Shown piece by piece: positions 17,369 to 27,104 of a DNA stretch of 64,000 nucleotides. How positions within the stretch are numbered: position 1 is the stretch's first letter; each line of letters opens with the position of its first letter. The position numbers and the translations under genes were made by a program. The notes under the pieces are model-generated. The model made no database searches. It saw only the letters and a list, made by a program, of their open reading frames with translations, and was not told the origin of the DNA. The stretch comes from an uncultured Aquimarina sp. (GTDB lineage: Bacteria; Bacteroidota; Bacteroidia; Flavobacteriales; Flavobacteriaceae), in contig CANMTP010000010.1 of NCBI GenBank assembly GCA_947500845.1, positions 88,564-152,563 of the forward strand. Reading direction: 5' to 3'.

Positions 17369-20224
17369 ATGAAAACTGACTCTTTTAAACTGCGTCATAT
17401 CGGTCCATCTAAAAAGGATCTAAGCAGCATGTTAGGAACCATTAAAGCTGATTCTATTGATCAACTTATCTTTGAAACTGTTCCAAATGATATCTTGTTA
17501 AAAAAACCACTTAATCTTGCAATGGCGATTAGTGAGCAAGAATATTCGGCACATATACAGAAACTATCTGCCAAGAATAAAGTGTTTAAGACTTATATTG
17601 GTTTGGGATATCATGAAGCCTGCCTGCCTGCGGTGATTCAAAGAAATATTTTAGAAAATCCAGGTTGGTATACAGCGTACACCCCGTATCAAGCCGAAAT
17701 TGCTCAAGGTCGACTAGAAGCTTTATTAAATTATCAAACCATGATCTGTGACCTTACCGGCATGGAACTGGCAAATGCATCGCTCCTTGATGAAAGTACA
17801 GCAGCAGCAGAGGCAATGACTATGTTATTTGCGGTGCGATCAAGAGATCAGAAAAAAAATGAAGTCAACAAATTTTTTGTTTCTGAAGAGATTCTACCTC
17901 AAACACTTGATCTATTAAAAACACGAGCAATTCCTCTTGATATTGAACTTGTAGTTGGAGATCACCAAAAGTTTGATTTCTCATCAGAATTTTATGGTGC
18001 TATTCTACAATATCCTGGAAAATCAGGACAAGTATATGATTATGCTGATTTTGTAGAAAAAGCCCATCAAGCAGAAATAAAAGTAGCGGTAGCTGCAGAT
18101 ATACTAAGCTTAGTTTCTCTAAAATCGCCGGGAAGTTTTGATGCCGACGTAGTTGTTGGTACAACACAACGTTTCGGAATACCTCTAGGTTATGGAGGTC
18201 CCCATGCGGCATATTTTGCCACTCGAGAAGCTTATAAGAGAAATATACCTGGTAGAATAATCGGCGTTACACAAGACATGAATGGCAATCGAGCCTTAAG
18301 AATGGCACTTCAAACCAGGGAGCAGCACATAAAACGAGATAAAGCCACTTCAAATATATGTACGGCACAAGTATTACTTGCTGTCATGGCAGGAATGTAT
18401 GGTGTTTATCATGGTCCTGAAGGCTTGAAATATATCGCATCAAAAGTGAATGATTTGGCGTGCACATTATCAGATGCTTTAGAAAATCTTGGATACAAGC
18501 AAATCAATTCATCATATTTTGACACCATTAGTATACAAGCTAATACTATCAAAATAAAAGAAGTTGCCGAAGCTCATGAAGTAAACTTCTTTTATCCCGA
18601 TACAGAAACGGTTTCAATTTCGTTGAACGAAGCAACAAACATCGAAGACCTGAATACTATTGTTGCAATATTTGCTAAAGTTGCCGGAAAAGGAACTGTT
18701 CAAATTAAAGAAATCGTGAATTCTTCTAGTATACCTAAAAATCTAGAACGTACGACAGAATTTCTAACTAATGAGGTATTCAATTCTTATCATTCTGAGA
18801 CAGAACTTATGCGCTACATCAAAAAACTAGAGCGTAAAGATCTTTCTTTGAATCACTCTATGATTGCACTAGGGTCTTGCACGATGAAACTTAATGCAGC
18901 TTCAGAAATGTTACCTCTTAGTGATCCTCAATGGGGCAATATTCATCCATTCGTACCTGTAGATCAGGCTCAGGGATATCACGAGGTATTGAAAACTTTA
19001 GAAGACCAACTTACGGAAATCACTGGTTTTTCAGGGACATCTTTGCAACCAAATTCTGGTGCACAAGGAGAATTTGCAGGGCTAATGGTAATACGTGCTT
19101 ATCATGAATCCAGGGGAGATCATCATCGCAATATCTGCCTGATTCCATCATCTGCTCACGGTACTAATCCGGCTTCTGCAGTAATGGCCGGAATGAAAGT
19201 AGTCGTTACCAAAGCTACAGAAGAAGGAAATATTGATGTTGAAGATTTAAGAGAAAAAGCAGTTAAACATAAAGATAATCTTGCAGCTTTAATGGTCACC
19301 TACCCTTCTACTCATGGCGTATATGAATCGGCTATTAAAGAAATTACACAAATCATCCATGATAATGGTGGACAAGTATACATGGATGGTGCCAATATGA
19401 ATGCTCAGGTAGGATTAACTAATCCCGGAGCTATTGGAGCAGATGTATGTCATCTTAATCTACATAAAACATTCGCCATCCCACATGGTGGCGGTGGACC
19501 AGGCGTTGGACCCATTTGTGTTGCAGAACAATTAGTGCCTTTCTTGCCGGGTAATCCGATTATCGCTACTGGTGGAGAAAAAGCAATTACAGCGATCTCT
19601 GCAGCTCCCTGGGGATCATCACTCGCATGTTTAATATCTTACGGATATATCACTATGCTTGGTGCAAAAGGTCTGAAAGAAGCTACAGAATATGCCATCT
19701 TAAATGCTAATTATATTAAAGAACGTTTAGATGGACATTATACTGTACTTTATGTAGGAGAAAGAGGGAGAGCAGCTCACGAAATGATCATCGATTGCAG
19801 ACCTTTTAAAGCGAATGGTATAGAAGTTACCGATATTGCCAAACGATTAATGGATTATGGTTTCCATGCTCCTACTGTATCGTTTCCCGTAGCTGGAACC
19901 ATGATGATCGAACCTACAGAAAGCGAAAGCAAAGAAGAGTTAGATAGGTTTTGTGATGCTATGATATCGATTCGCCAAGAAATTAAAGAAGTTACCGCAG
20001 ACAATCCAAATAATGTGTTGAAGAATGCACCGCATACGATGGCGATGCTTACTGCAGATACCTGGGATTTTCCTTACTCAAGAGAGCAAGCTGCTTATCC
20101 TTTATCCTATATTATCGAAAATAAATTTTGGCCAACTGTTCGTCGTGTAGATGATGCTTACGGAGATAGAAATTTAATTTGTACTTGCGCTCCTATTGAA
20201 GAATATATGGAGGCAGAAGCTTAA
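17369..20224 (+). CDS. gcvP: Glycine dehydrogenase (decarboxylating), P-protein
   Basis: The full-length, single-chain P-protein (951 residues from ATG 17369) of the glycine cleavage system decarboxylates glycine and passes the aminomethyl group to the lipoyl arm of GcvH. Both halves are present: the N-terminal half with [13 protein letters not shown] and the catalytic C-terminal half with [20 protein letters not shown], where the Lys binds PLP (near residue 700). The start is chosen after the -7 element and before [13 protein letters not shown], the typical N-terminus. gcvT and gcvH are not nearby. A good terminator follows. Confidence 0.98.
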   Translation: MKTDSFKLRHIGPSKKDLSSMLGTIKADSIDQLIFETVPNDILLKKPLNLAMAISEQEYSAHIQKLSAKNKVFKTYIGLGYHEACLPAVIQRNILENPGWYTAYTPYQAEIAQGRLEALLNYQTMICDLTGMELANASLLDESTAAAEAMTMLFAVRSRDQKKNEVNKFFVSEEILPQTLDLLKTRAIPLDIELVVGDHQKFDFSSEFYGAILQYPGKSGQVYDYADFVEKAHQAEIKVAVAADILSLVSLKSPGSFDADVVVGTTQRFGIPLGYGGPHAAYFATREAYKRNIPGRIIGVTQDMNGNRALRMALQTREQHIKRDKATSNICTAQVLLAVMAGMYGVYHGPEGLKYIASKVNDLACTLSDALENLGYKQINSSYFDTISIQANTIKIKEVAEAHEVNFFYPDTETVSISLNEATNIEDLNTIVAIFAKVAGKGTVQIKEIVNSSSIPKNLERTTEFLTNEVFNSYHSETELMRYIKKLERKDLSLNHSMIALGSCTMKLNAASEMLPLSDPQWGNIHPFVPVDQAQGYHEVLKTLEDQLTEITGFSGTSLQPNSGAQGEFAGLMVIRAYHESRGDHHRNICLIPSSAHGTNPASAVMAGMKVVVTKATEEGNIDVEDLREKAVKHKDNLAALMVTYPSTHGVYESAIKEITQIIHDNGGQVYMDGANMNAQVGLTNPGAIGADVCHLNLHKTFAIPHGGGGPGVGPICVAEQLVPFLPGNPIIATGGEKAITAISAAPWGSSLACLISYGYITMLGAKGLKEATEYAILNANYIKERLDGHYTVLYVGERGRAAHEMIIDCRPFKANGIEVTDIAKRLMDYGFHAPTVSFPVAGTMMIEPTESESKEELDRFCDAMISIRQEIKEVTADNPNNVLKNAPHTMAMLTADTWDFPYSREQAAYPLSYIIENKFWPTVRRVDDAYGDRNLICTCAPIEEYMEAEA

Positions 20225-20245
20225 TGTAAAAAACAATTCAAATTT

Positions 20246-20277
20246 AGAGAGGTAATCAAAACATTACCTCTCTTTTT
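20246..20277 (+). terminator. Rho-independent terminator after gcvP
   Basis: An 11-base-pair perfect stem AGAGAGGTAAT/ATTACCTCTCT with loop CAAAAC, followed by TTTT. Confidence 0.88.
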
Positions 20278-20291
20278 AAAACATACATGCC

Positions 20292-20657
20292 GTGAAAGAT
20301 ATCACTTCAAGAGAAGACATAGAATTTTTGATGAAGTCTTTCTACAGTGATGCTTTGATTGATCCTATAATTGGAGAATTCTTTACAAAAATTGCAAAGT
20401 TAGATCTTAATTCACATTTACCGCAGATTACAGATTTCTGGGAACTTCAACTTTTTAGAAAAGGAGGATATAAAAAAAATGTGCTTCAGATCCATAAAAA
20501 TTTAAGTGATAAAAAAAGATTTGAGGAAATTCATTTCAAAACTTGGCTGTTATTATTCAATAAAGCTGTTGATAACAATTTCAAAGGAGAAAAAGCAAAT
20601 CTAATCAAGACCAGAGCTTTATCTATAGCAACAGTTATGCATTTTAAAGTAACATAG
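20292..20657 (+). CDS. Group III truncated haemoglobin
   Basis: The 121-residue protein fits the group III truncated globin family: IEFLMKSFYSDALIDPIIGEFF at the start, FWELQLFRKGGYKKNVLQIHKNL with the proximal haem His68, and FKTWLLLFNKAVDNNFKGEKA after it. Such proteins bind O2 or NO and may act in NO or sulfide chemistry. The start codon is GTG at 20292; an ATG five bases upstream is out of frame. It stands alone between the gcvP terminator and the KAS III gene. Confidence 0.93.
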   Translation: MKDITSREDIEFLMKSFYSDALIDPIIGEFFTKIAKLDLNSHLPQITDFWELQLFRKGGYKKNVLQIHKNLSDKKRFEEIHFKTWLLLFNKAVDNNFKGEKANLIKTRALSIATVMHFKVT

Positions 20658-20712
20658 ACGTTAAACCTCAATTTTATACTACTATAGGGTGAGTTAGGCA
20701 TCGTAAATTATA

Positions 20713-20726
20713 TTATGCATGCATAA
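20713..20726. promoter_or_regulatory. 14-bp palindrome upstream of the KAS III gene
   Basis: TTATGCATGCATAA is a perfect inverted repeat, about 50 bases before the likely start codon and upstream of the likely promoter. It could be an operator; nothing else supports that. Confidence 0.3.
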
Positions 20727-20777
20727 CACAAAAGATCTTAAATGTCTATCTTGCGTTTCAACCCAAAATTTAATGTG

Positions 20778-21836
20778 ATGAATATTAAGATAACTGGTAC
20801 GGGAAGCTATATCCCAAATGAAATTGAGAAAAATGAAGATTTTAACAATCATCAATTCTTTAATGAAAACGGAGCAAAGATTGACTACTCAAACGATGTT
20901 ATTATAGAGAAATTTAAAAAAATTACTGGTATTGAAGAGCGTAGATATGCTTCGACTCAACAAAATACATCAGATCTGGCTTTTCTTTCTGCTCAACAGG
21001 CTATTAATAATGCGAATATTGACCCTGAAACACTAGATTACATAATTGTAGCACATAATTTTGGTGATGTAGACAAGAACACATCTCAAGGTGATACAGT
21101 GCCTAGTTTGGCTGCAAGAGTAAAACACAAGTTAAAAATTAAAAACCCGTATTGCGTTGCCTATGATTTACTTTTTGGATGCCCCGGTTGGATTGAAGGA
21201 GTAATACAAGCCCAGTCATTTATAAAAAGTAATATGGCAAAAAGATGCCTGGTAATAGGTGCCGAAACCTTATCGCGGGTTGTAGATAAACACGATAGAG
21301 ATTCGATGATTTATTCAGATGGTGCGGGAGCCTCAATAATTGAGACTACAAGAGATACCGGAGGCATTATTTCTACCATAAGCGCATCGTACACCCTTGA
21401 TGAAAGTAACTTTCTGTTCTTTGGTAAAACATATAATAAAGCATCTAATAATGATAAAAAATACATTAAAATGCATGGCAGAAAAATATATGAATTTGCT
21501 TTAAACTACGTTCCCAAGGCTATGAAAGCTTGTTTAGACAAGACTCGTTTTGATATTTCTGATGTAAACAAAATCCTGATTCACCAAGCCAATGAAAAAA
21601 TGGACGAAGCCATTGTAAATAGATTCTATGGTTTATATAATGAAAAAGTGCCCGAAGGGATTATGCCAATGAGCATTCAAAAATTAGGAAATAGTAGTGT
21701 TGCTACCATTCCGACACTCTATGACCTAATTCTAAAGGAAAAAATAGAAAATCACCATTTTAACGAAGGTGATATTTTATTATTTGCCAGCGTAGGAGCA
21801 GGTATGAATATCAATGCATTTCTTTATCAATTCTAA
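20778..21836 (+). CDS. 3-oxoacyl-ACP synthase III (KAS III) family protein
   Basis: The 352-residue thiolase-fold enzyme has the KAS III catalytic set: Cys135 in LLFGCPGWIEG, His in ILIHQANEKMDEA, and Asn in KLGNSSVATIPTL. Such enzymes condense acetyl-CoA or another acyl-CoA with malonyl-ACP. This version is longer than housekeeping FabH, with an insertion near residues 20-45, and probably has a specialised acyl substrate. The start is set at ATG 20778 because a near-consensus -7 (TATCTTGC) lies just upstream and the family begins with IKITGTGSYIP. A 14-base palindrome TTATGCATGCATAA is at 20713-20726. Confidence 0.9.
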   Translation: MNIKITGTGSYIPNEIEKNEDFNNHQFFNENGAKIDYSNDVIIEKFKKITGIEERRYASTQQNTSDLAFLSAQQAINNANIDPETLDYIIVAHNFGDVDKNTSQGDTVPSLAARVKHKLKIKNPYCVAYDLLFGCPGWIEGVIQAQSFIKSNMAKRCLVIGAETLSRVVDKHDRDSMIYSDGAGASIIETTRDTGGIISTISASYTLDESNFLFFGKTYNKASNNDKKYIKMHGRKIYEFALNYVPKAMKACLDKTRFDISDVNKILIHQANEKMDEAIVNRFYGLYNEKVPEGIMPMSIQKLGNSSVATIPTLYDLILKEKIENHHFNEGDILLFASVGAGMNINAFLYQF

Positions 21837-21920
21837 TTACCTTTAAATTATTCTCCCTCTAAAGACAGGTAATCTTAGTTATTTTCTATTTTTACAGCTC
21901 TAAAAATTCATTCTATACTT

Positions 21921-22445
21921 ATGTACGAAGGAAGTTTCCCTCATAAACGCTACCAACAAACCTTAGAATTTCTTAGAGCTCATACTCCTGCACCTGCAGA
22001 TATTTTGGATTTGGGTGTACGAAATCCTTTTGTAGCATTTATGGAGAAAGAAGGTTACACCGTTTTAAATACTTCTGGTGAAGATCTGGACTTACATACA
22101 GAGGCTGTAAAAAATAGCGATGCCCAAATCGTAACAGCGTTTGAAATTTTTGAACATCTAATAGCTCCTTTTAATGTACTAAAAGATATTAAAGCCAGTA
22201 AATTAGTAGCTTCAATACCATTAAAATTATGGTTTTCTCCTGCTTATCGAAGTAAAAGCGATCCCTGGGACCGACATTATCACGAGTTTGAGGACTGGCA
22301 ATTTGATTGGTTGTTAGAAAAGGCTGGTTGGCAAATCAAAGCTAGAGATAAATGGACACACCCTGTTAAAAAGCTAGGATTTAGACCTTTGCTTCGTCTT
22401 TTTACACCTAGATATTATATCGTGTATGCAGAGAGAATTAGTTAG
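21921..22445 (+). CDS. Class I SAM-dependent methyltransferase
   Basis: The 174-residue protein has a compact methyltransferase core: ILDLGVRNPF as motif I (an unusual form, with R where G is common), VTAFEIFEHLIAPFNVLKDI with the FEHL motif, and SIPLKLWF. The C-terminal part includes DRHYHEFEDWQFDWLLEKAGW, as in bacteriochlorin- or glycan-linked small methyltransferases. The substrate is unknown. It lies two genes before a family 2 glycosyltransferase, so surface glycan or lipid modification is a fair guess. Its stop codon falls inside the first unit of the heptad repeat that begins the four-helix-bundle cassette. Confidence 0.85.
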   Translation: MYEGSFPHKRYQQTLEFLRAHTPAPADILDLGVRNPFVAFMEKEGYTVLNTSGEDLDLHTEAVKNSDAQIVTAFEIFEHLIAPFNVLKDIKASKLVASIPLKLWFSPAYRSKSDPWDRHYHEFEDWQFDWLLEKAGWQIKARDKWTHPVKKLGFRPLLRLFTPRYYIVYAERIS

Positions 22446-22489
22446 TGGTTAGTGGTTAGTGGTTAGTGGTTAGTGGTTAGTGGTTAGTA
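22441..22489 (+). repeat. Tandem heptad repeat, left end of the four-helix-bundle cassette
   Basis: Six exact copies of GTTAGTG in a row (22441-22482) and a seventh, GTTAGTA (22483-22489). The TAG stop of the upstream methyltransferase is in the first copy. The complementary heptads at 22924-22944 are in inverted orientation. Confidence 0.97.
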
Positions 22490-22509
22490 AAGTAATTTAT
22501 CCAAAATTG

Positions 22510-22884
22510 ATGCAAGAAATAAAATTTAGCTTTGAAGACTTAATTGTATATCAAAAATCCTTGGACTTTGTAGACTTCGTTTACAATGTCTGTGAATCTT
22601 TGCCCAAAGAAGAAATATACAGACTTTCATCGCAATACATTAGAGCAGCTAATTCTATTGCTCTTAATATTTCGGAAGGTTCAGGAAATACTGATGCTCA
22701 ATTTAACAGATACCTTCAAATCGCTTTAGATTCTACAAGAGAATGTGTGGTTTGCTCAACTATTGCTACTAGAAGAAATTATATTTCAAAAGAAATTGAT
22801 GACGATGCCAGGGTAAAATTGGCAGAACTATCAAAAATGATAACTAGCCTACAAAAATATCTTAAAAAGAAAAATACAGAATAG
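22510..22884 (+). CDS. Four-helix-bundle protein (23S rRNA intervening-sequence type)
   Basis: The 124-residue protein (start at ATG 22510; the GTG at 22480 is inside the repeat) is of the S23/TIGR02436 family: FSFEDLIVYQKSLDFVDFVYN, then LSSQYIRAANSIALNISEGSGN, the family signature, then DARVKLAELSKMITSLQKYL. The first members were found encoded within intervening sequences of bacterial 23S rRNA genes; many Bacteroidota carry free chromosomal copies of unknown function. This copy lies between a methyltransferase and a glycosyltransferase gene and is bracketed by complementary heptad repeats, as if it were a separate cassette. Confidence 0.93.
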   Translation: MQEIKFSFEDLIVYQKSLDFVDFVYNVCESLPKEEIYRLSSQYIRAANSIALNISEGSGNTDAQFNRYLQIALDSTRECVVCSTIATRRNYISKEIDDDARVKLAELSKMITSLQKYLKKKNTE

Positions 22885-22923
22885 ATAAAAAAGTGTTTTA
22901 AATTGGCTTGTCAATCTAAGAAA

Positions 22924-22944
22924 CACTAACCTCTAACCTCTAAG
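22924..22944 (-). repeat. Inverted heptad repeat, right end of the four-helix-bundle cassette
   Basis: CACTAAC, CTCTAAC and CTCTAAG in tandem: the reverse complement of the GTTAGTG array at the left end, with one- to two-base changes. It ends nine bases before the glycosyltransferase start codon. Confidence 0.85.
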
Positions 22945-22952
22945 TACTAAAA

Positions 22953-23801
22953 TTGAATATTTATATTGTCATACCTGCACATAACGAAGAGTGTTTTATA
23001 TCCAAGACACTCGAATCATTAGTTTCACAAACACTTCTTCCTAAAAAAATCGTTGTGGTTAATGATAATTCAATAGACAGTACTGAAAATATCCTCAACG
23101 AGTTTACAAAGAACTATAATTTTGTGTCCCAGGTAAATACTGTGTCCTCAAAAGACCATATGCCGGGGAGTAAAGTCATTAATGCCTTCTATCAAGGATT
23201 TAAAACTTTAGATACCCACTACGATATTATTTGTAAGTTTGACGCAGATCTTATTTTTCCTTCAAATTATCTCGAGAGAATAGCCTGGCATTTTACACAA
23301 GATCCTAAAATAGGAATGGCCGGTGGTTTTTGTTATATCGAAAGTAATGATACATGGGTATTAGAAAATTTAACCAATAAAGATCACATTCGGGGAGCAT
23401 TAAAAGCCTACCGCGCAGCATGTTTCAAAGATATCAATGGGCTCAAACCTGCCATGGGATGGGATACCATAGATGAGTTACTTGCTCAATATCATCGATG
23501 GAAAATCAAAACCGATAAATCGCTTCATGTAAAGCATCTAAAACCAACAGGATACACTTATAATCCAAAAGCCAAATACAACCAAGGCGAAGCCTTCTAC
23601 CGTATGCGCTATGGTTTTTGGATCACTCTTATTGCGTCACTAAAACTAGCTTTACTCAAAAGAAGATCGCAACTTCTTTTCGATTATCTAATGGGCTTCT
23701 TTAAAGCCAAAAAAACAAAACTACCCTTTCTCGTATCAAAAGACGAAGGAAAATTTATTCGTAAACTTAGATGGAGAGGCATCTTTAAAAAATTATTCTA
23801 A
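22953..23801 (+). CDS. Family 2 glycosyltransferase
   Basis: The 282-residue GT-A fold enzyme opens with IYIVIPAHNEECFISKTLESLVSQTL and KKIVVVNDNSIDST, the nucleotide-sugar site, and has CKFDADLIFP with the metal-binding DAD. The C-terminal part is basic and may lie on the membrane. The only usable start is TTG at 22953, directly after the inverted heptads; an upstream in-frame stop at 22941 rules out a longer form, so the cassette may have replaced the original start region. Donor and acceptor are unknown. The 3' end overlaps the convergent phosphatase gene by nine bases. Confidence 0.92.
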   Translation: MNIYIVIPAHNEECFISKTLESLVSQTLLPKKIVVVNDNSIDSTENILNEFTKNYNFVSQVNTVSSKDHMPGSKVINAFYQGFKTLDTHYDIICKFDADLIFPSNYLERIAWHFTQDPKIGMAGGFCYIESNDTWVLENLTNKDHIRGALKAYRAACFKDINGLKPAMGWDTIDELLAQYHRWKIKTDKSLHVKHLKPTGYTYNPKAKYNQGEAFYRMRYGFWITLIASLKLALLKRRSQLLFDYLMGFFKAKKTKLPFLVSKDEGKFIRKLRWRGIFKKLF

Positions 23802-25433
23802 TACAAAAGTCAATACATCTCCCGTTGCTCCATTAGGAAAAGCAATTCCTAACAAAGCAGAAATCGTAGGTGCAATATCTGTAATTTGTGTCTTATGCGT
23901 TGTGCTTCCTTTCTTTATACCTTGTCCAAAAAATAGCAAAGGTGCATGGGTATCATATGTCAATCCGGTACCATGTGTAGAACCGGTTTTTGAATATGCT
24001 ATGGTGGCAGGATCTAACACAATAATCACATCTCCACTTCTTTTTTGATTATACCCTTTTTGAATTAGAGCGGCAATCCCGGTAGTATAATTGGTAGATT
24101 CTAATTGCGCTCTGGTAAACACCTTATCCACTTGATCTTCCTGAAGTACAAAATGCGCAATTAATTTCTGCAAATCTTGCGCATTTATTTTATTCTTTTC
24201 TAGTATGTTATAATCAAAGAATATCTGGTAATTAGAAATATTCTTGATCAAACCATCTATATTAAATTTAGATTTCACAAAGTTTTCGACCTTAGCTTTA
24301 AATGCATTTGCATCATAATAGCCAGCCGGAATCTTGACCGATTTCAAATAAGAGGGTACGTGAACCGCTCCATGATCCGCAGTTAAGAACACTGTATATT
24401 GCCCCTCGCCTACTTTCTTATCCAACGCAGCAAATAATCTTTCTAAATCCTTATCTAATCGCAAATAAGTATCCTGAATTTCTTTGGAATTCACTCCAAA
24501 ATTATGCCCAACATAATCTGTACTAGAAAAACTAACTGTAAGAAAATCTGTGATTTGATCTGCTCCCAATTGTTCACCATCAATGGCGTCTATTGCAAAA
24601 TCGGCCGTTAAACTATTACCATATGCAGAAGATTTTATGATATCATATCCCATATTTTGATCTTTTAACTTTGCTAAATCATATGGAAATGTTGCCGTTT
24701 CTTTTCCCTTATATCCGCCTTCAAATGTATTTTTATCATCACCACTTTCTGTATACGTATTCATGTCATATAATGTATTCCAGACTTTGAGATAGGATTT
24801 CGCTTTGCCAGATTCATTAAATGTCTTCACCCACTGCGGCAATTCATTTCTATAATACGTACTTGTGATCCATTTCCCTTCATCCTTTCCTCTAAACCAG
24901 TACGCTCCATTGGCAGTATGTCCTGCCGGAAGTATTGCCCCTCTGTCTTTAATAGCTATTCCTATCGTTTTCCCTTGTAATTGAGTATGTAGTCTATTTT
25001 GATCTGAAACGGTAGTCGTTTTCATACGATGTGGGGACATTCTTTCTAATTCGCTATCAGAGCCAACCGCTTTTACTGAAGGGTCCCCAGCACAATACAC
25101 TTTCTCATCGCTGAATTTGTCATACCAATAGTTAGAGATGACACCATGATTTTGAGGTGTAGTTCCTGTATATATCGAGGCATGTCCCGGACCTGTATAC
25201 GTTGGCACATAATTAAAATGATTATTTTTACAATTAAATCCTTCATTTACCATACGCTTAAAACCACCCTCACCAAAACGATGATAAAAGCGAGTGAGAT
25301 AATCATATCGCATTTGATCCACTACAATACCAACCACAAGTTTTGGAGCATGATTAATCTTCTTTGCTTTCTGTGCGTTACCATATATAAACATTACCAA
25401 TAACAATACAGTCAAGAATATTTTCTTTGTCAT
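23793..25433 (-). CDS. PafA-like alkaline phosphatase
   Basis: The 546-residue periplasmic phosphatase begins with a signal peptide (MTKKIFLTVLLLVMFIYGNA). The alkaline-phosphatase-superfamily core is clear: LVVGIVVDQMRYDYL (metal Asp39), TYTGPGHASIYTGTTPQNHG with the Thr nucleophile near residue 80, SFSSTDYVGHNFG, FLTADHGAVHVPSYL, and STHGTGLTYDTHAPLLFFG for the last metal ligands. The layout is that of PafA, the phosphate-insensitive phosphomonoesterase common in Bacteroidota. It releases phosphate from organic phosphates. A -7 element lies at 25471-25478. Confidence 0.93.
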   Translation of the reverse strand: MTKKIFLTVLLLVMFIYGNAQKAKKINHAPKLVVGIVVDQMRYDYLTRFYHRFGEGGFKRMVNEGFNCKNNHFNYVPTYTGPGHASIYTGTTPQNHGVISNYWYDKFSDEKVYCAGDPSVKAVGSDSELERMSPHRMKTTTVSDQNRLHTQLQGKTIGIAIKDRGAILPAGHTANGAYWFRGKDEGKWITSTYYRNELPQWVKTFNESGKAKSYLKVWNTLYDMNTYTESGDDKNTFEGGYKGKETATFPYDLAKLKDQNMGYDIIKSSAYGNSLTADFAIDAIDGEQLGADQITDFLTVSFSSTDYVGHNFGVNSKEIQDTYLRLDKDLERLFAALDKKVGEGQYTVFLTADHGAVHVPSYLKSVKIPAGYYDANAFKAKVENFVKSKFNIDGLIKNISNYQIFFDYNILEKNKINAQDLQKLIAHFVLQEDQVDKVFTRAQLESTNYTTGIAALIQKGYNQKRSGDVIIVLDPATIAYSKTGSTHGTGLTYDTHAPLLFFGQGIKKGSTTHKTQITDIAPTISALLGIAFPNGATGDVLTFVLE

Positions 25434-25470
25434 TACTTTTTGAATTTAGATAGCGAAAATAGTATTTATA

Positions 25471-25478
25471 CAAATGTA
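25471..25478 (-). promoter_or_regulatory. -7 element of the phosphatase promoter
   Basis: On the minus strand the bases read TACATTTG, an exact TAnnTTTG match, about 38 bases before the start codon. Confidence 0.5.
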
Positions 25479-25546
25479 AAACTTTAATAGAAGGTTAAAT
25501 GCTGTCCCTAATTTTTTTTCTATTTTAGCCTTTCTAATTGTAAAGA

Positions 25547-26284
25547 ATGTTTTATCTAGACGATATCGGACGATATTTTTTAATGCTTAAAGGGGTTTTT
25601 AGTCGAATGACGAAAGGCTCGGTGTTAAGAAACCTCATATTTAAAGAAATAGATGATCTTATTATTGGTTCGCTTGGAATTACGGTTTTTCTAGCCTTCT
25701 TTATCGGTGGTGTGGTAGCCATACAAACTGCTTTGAATTTGAATAATCCGATATTACCGAAAAAATTGATTGCTTTTGCCTCCAGACAATCTGTTATTCT
25801 TGAATTTGCACCTACCTTTATTTCAGTAATCATGGCTGGTAAGGTAGGATCATATATAACATCCAGTATTGGTAGTATGCGGGTTACAGAGCAAATCGAT
25901 GCGCTGGAAGTAATGGGGATTAACTCGCTCAATTATTTGGTTTTTCCAAAGATTGTGGCCATGTGTATGTATCCTTTTGTCATCGCCATCGCTATGTTTG
26001 CTGGTATTCTTGGAGCGTATGTAGCAGGTGTCTACGGCGGATTTGTACCTGGTACTGATTTCATAACAGGTTTGCGAGAAGAGTTTGTCCCGTATCATCT
26101 TACATACGCATTTATAAAAACATTTATTTTTGCATTTTTGTTGGCTACTATTCCTTCTTTTCATGGATTTTACATGAAAGGAGGAGCATTAGAGGTAGGA
26201 AAGGCTAGTACATCTGCTTTCGTTTGGACTACCGTTGTCATTATTATTTCAAATTATATACTCACTCAATTATTACTTAGTTAA
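25547..26284 (+). CDS. MlaE-family ABC transporter permease
   Basis: The 245-residue permease of the MlaE/YrbE family has the typical segments FFIGGVVAIQTALNLN, EFAPTFISVIMAGKVGSYITSSIGSMRVTEQIDALEVMGINSLNYLVFPKIVA and a C-terminal TTVVIIISNYILTQLLL; about five membrane helices. With the following ATPase it forms the inner-membrane engine that moves phospholipid between inner and outer membranes. The stop overlaps the start of the ATPase gene by one base (TAATG). No MCE-domain (MlaD) gene is in the window. Confidence 0.94.
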   Translation: MFYLDDIGRYFLMLKGVFSRMTKGSVLRNLIFKEIDDLIIGSLGITVFLAFFIGGVVAIQTALNLNNPILPKKLIAFASRQSVILEFAPTFISVIMAGKVGSYITSSIGSMRVTEQIDALEVMGINSLNYLVFPKIVAMCMYPFVIAIAMFAGILGAYVAGVYGGFVPGTDFITGLREEFVPYHLTYAFIKTFIFAFLLATIPSFHGFYMKGGALEVGKASTSAFVWTTVVIIISNYILTQLLLS

Positions 26285-27048
26285 TGATAGAAGTTAAAGA
26301 TCTACATAAAGGTTTTAATGGAGAAGAGATTCTGAAAGGAATTACCACAACATTTGACCGTGGTAAGACCAATCTTATCATCGGCACCAGCGGTAGTGGT
26401 AAAACAGTATTTCTAAAATGCCTACTTGGGCTTTTTACTCCAGAAAAAGGCTCTATTTGTTATGATGGAAAAACGTATTCTGAACTAAATGAAGAAGAGC
26501 AAAGGGATCTCAAAGAACAAATGGGAATGGTTTTTCAAGGCAGTGCTTTGTTTGATTCTATGACGGTTGAAGAAAATGTAATGTTCCCCCTTATGATGTT
26601 TACAAAACAAAAGAAGAATGAGATGTTAGAAAGAGTTCATAGAGTTTTGGATAGGGTGAATCTGGAGAACGCAAACGATAAACTTCCTTCTGAAATAAGT
26701 GGCGGAATGCAAAAACGTGTTGCAATAGCGCGTGCTATTGTTACGCAACCAAAGTACTTATTTTGTGACGAACCCAACTCTGGACTAGATCCTAAGACTG
26801 CTATTGTTATAGATAACCTCATTAAGGAAATCACCGAGGAGTATGATATTACTACAGTAATTAACACTCATGATATGAACTCTGTTATGGAAATTGGTGA
26901 AAAAATTGTTTTTCTTAAAAATGGACACTTAGAATGGGAAGGGGACAAGACTCAAATATTTAAAACAGATAACCAAGCCGTGACCGATTTTGTTTACTCT
27001 TCGAATCTGTTCAAAAAAGTTAGAGAGGCACAATTAAAGGGCCTGTAA
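26284..27048 (+). CDS. MlaF-family ABC transporter ATP-binding protein
   Basis: The 254-residue ATPase has Walker A GTSGSGKT (34-41), Q-loop MGMVFQGSALFDSM, signature ISGGMQKRVAIARA, Walker B YLFCDEPNSGLDP and H-loop NTHDMNS. The GGMQKR signature and the FQGSALFDSMTVEENV segment are typical of MlaF. It is translationally coupled to the permease gene. Confidence 0.95.
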   Translation: MIEVKDLHKGFNGEEILKGITTTFDRGKTNLIIGTSGSGKTVFLKCLLGLFTPEKGSICYDGKTYSELNEEEQRDLKEQMGMVFQGSALFDSMTVEENVMFPLMMFTKQKKNEMLERVHRVLDRVNLENANDKLPSEISGGMQKRVAIARAIVTQPKYLFCDEPNSGLDPKTAIVIDNLIKEITEEYDITTVINTHDMNSVMEIGEKIVFLKNGHLEWEGDKTQIFKTDNQAVTDFVYSSNLFKKVREAQLKGL

Positions 27049-27104
27049 TAATTAGAATAAGTTTGTTATCATTGTATATTAGCTTATGTTATTGATAACT
27101 GAGC

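Noticed and set aside
22441..22489. CRISPR array
   Set aside because: The units are 7 bp with no spacers, and no cas gene is near.
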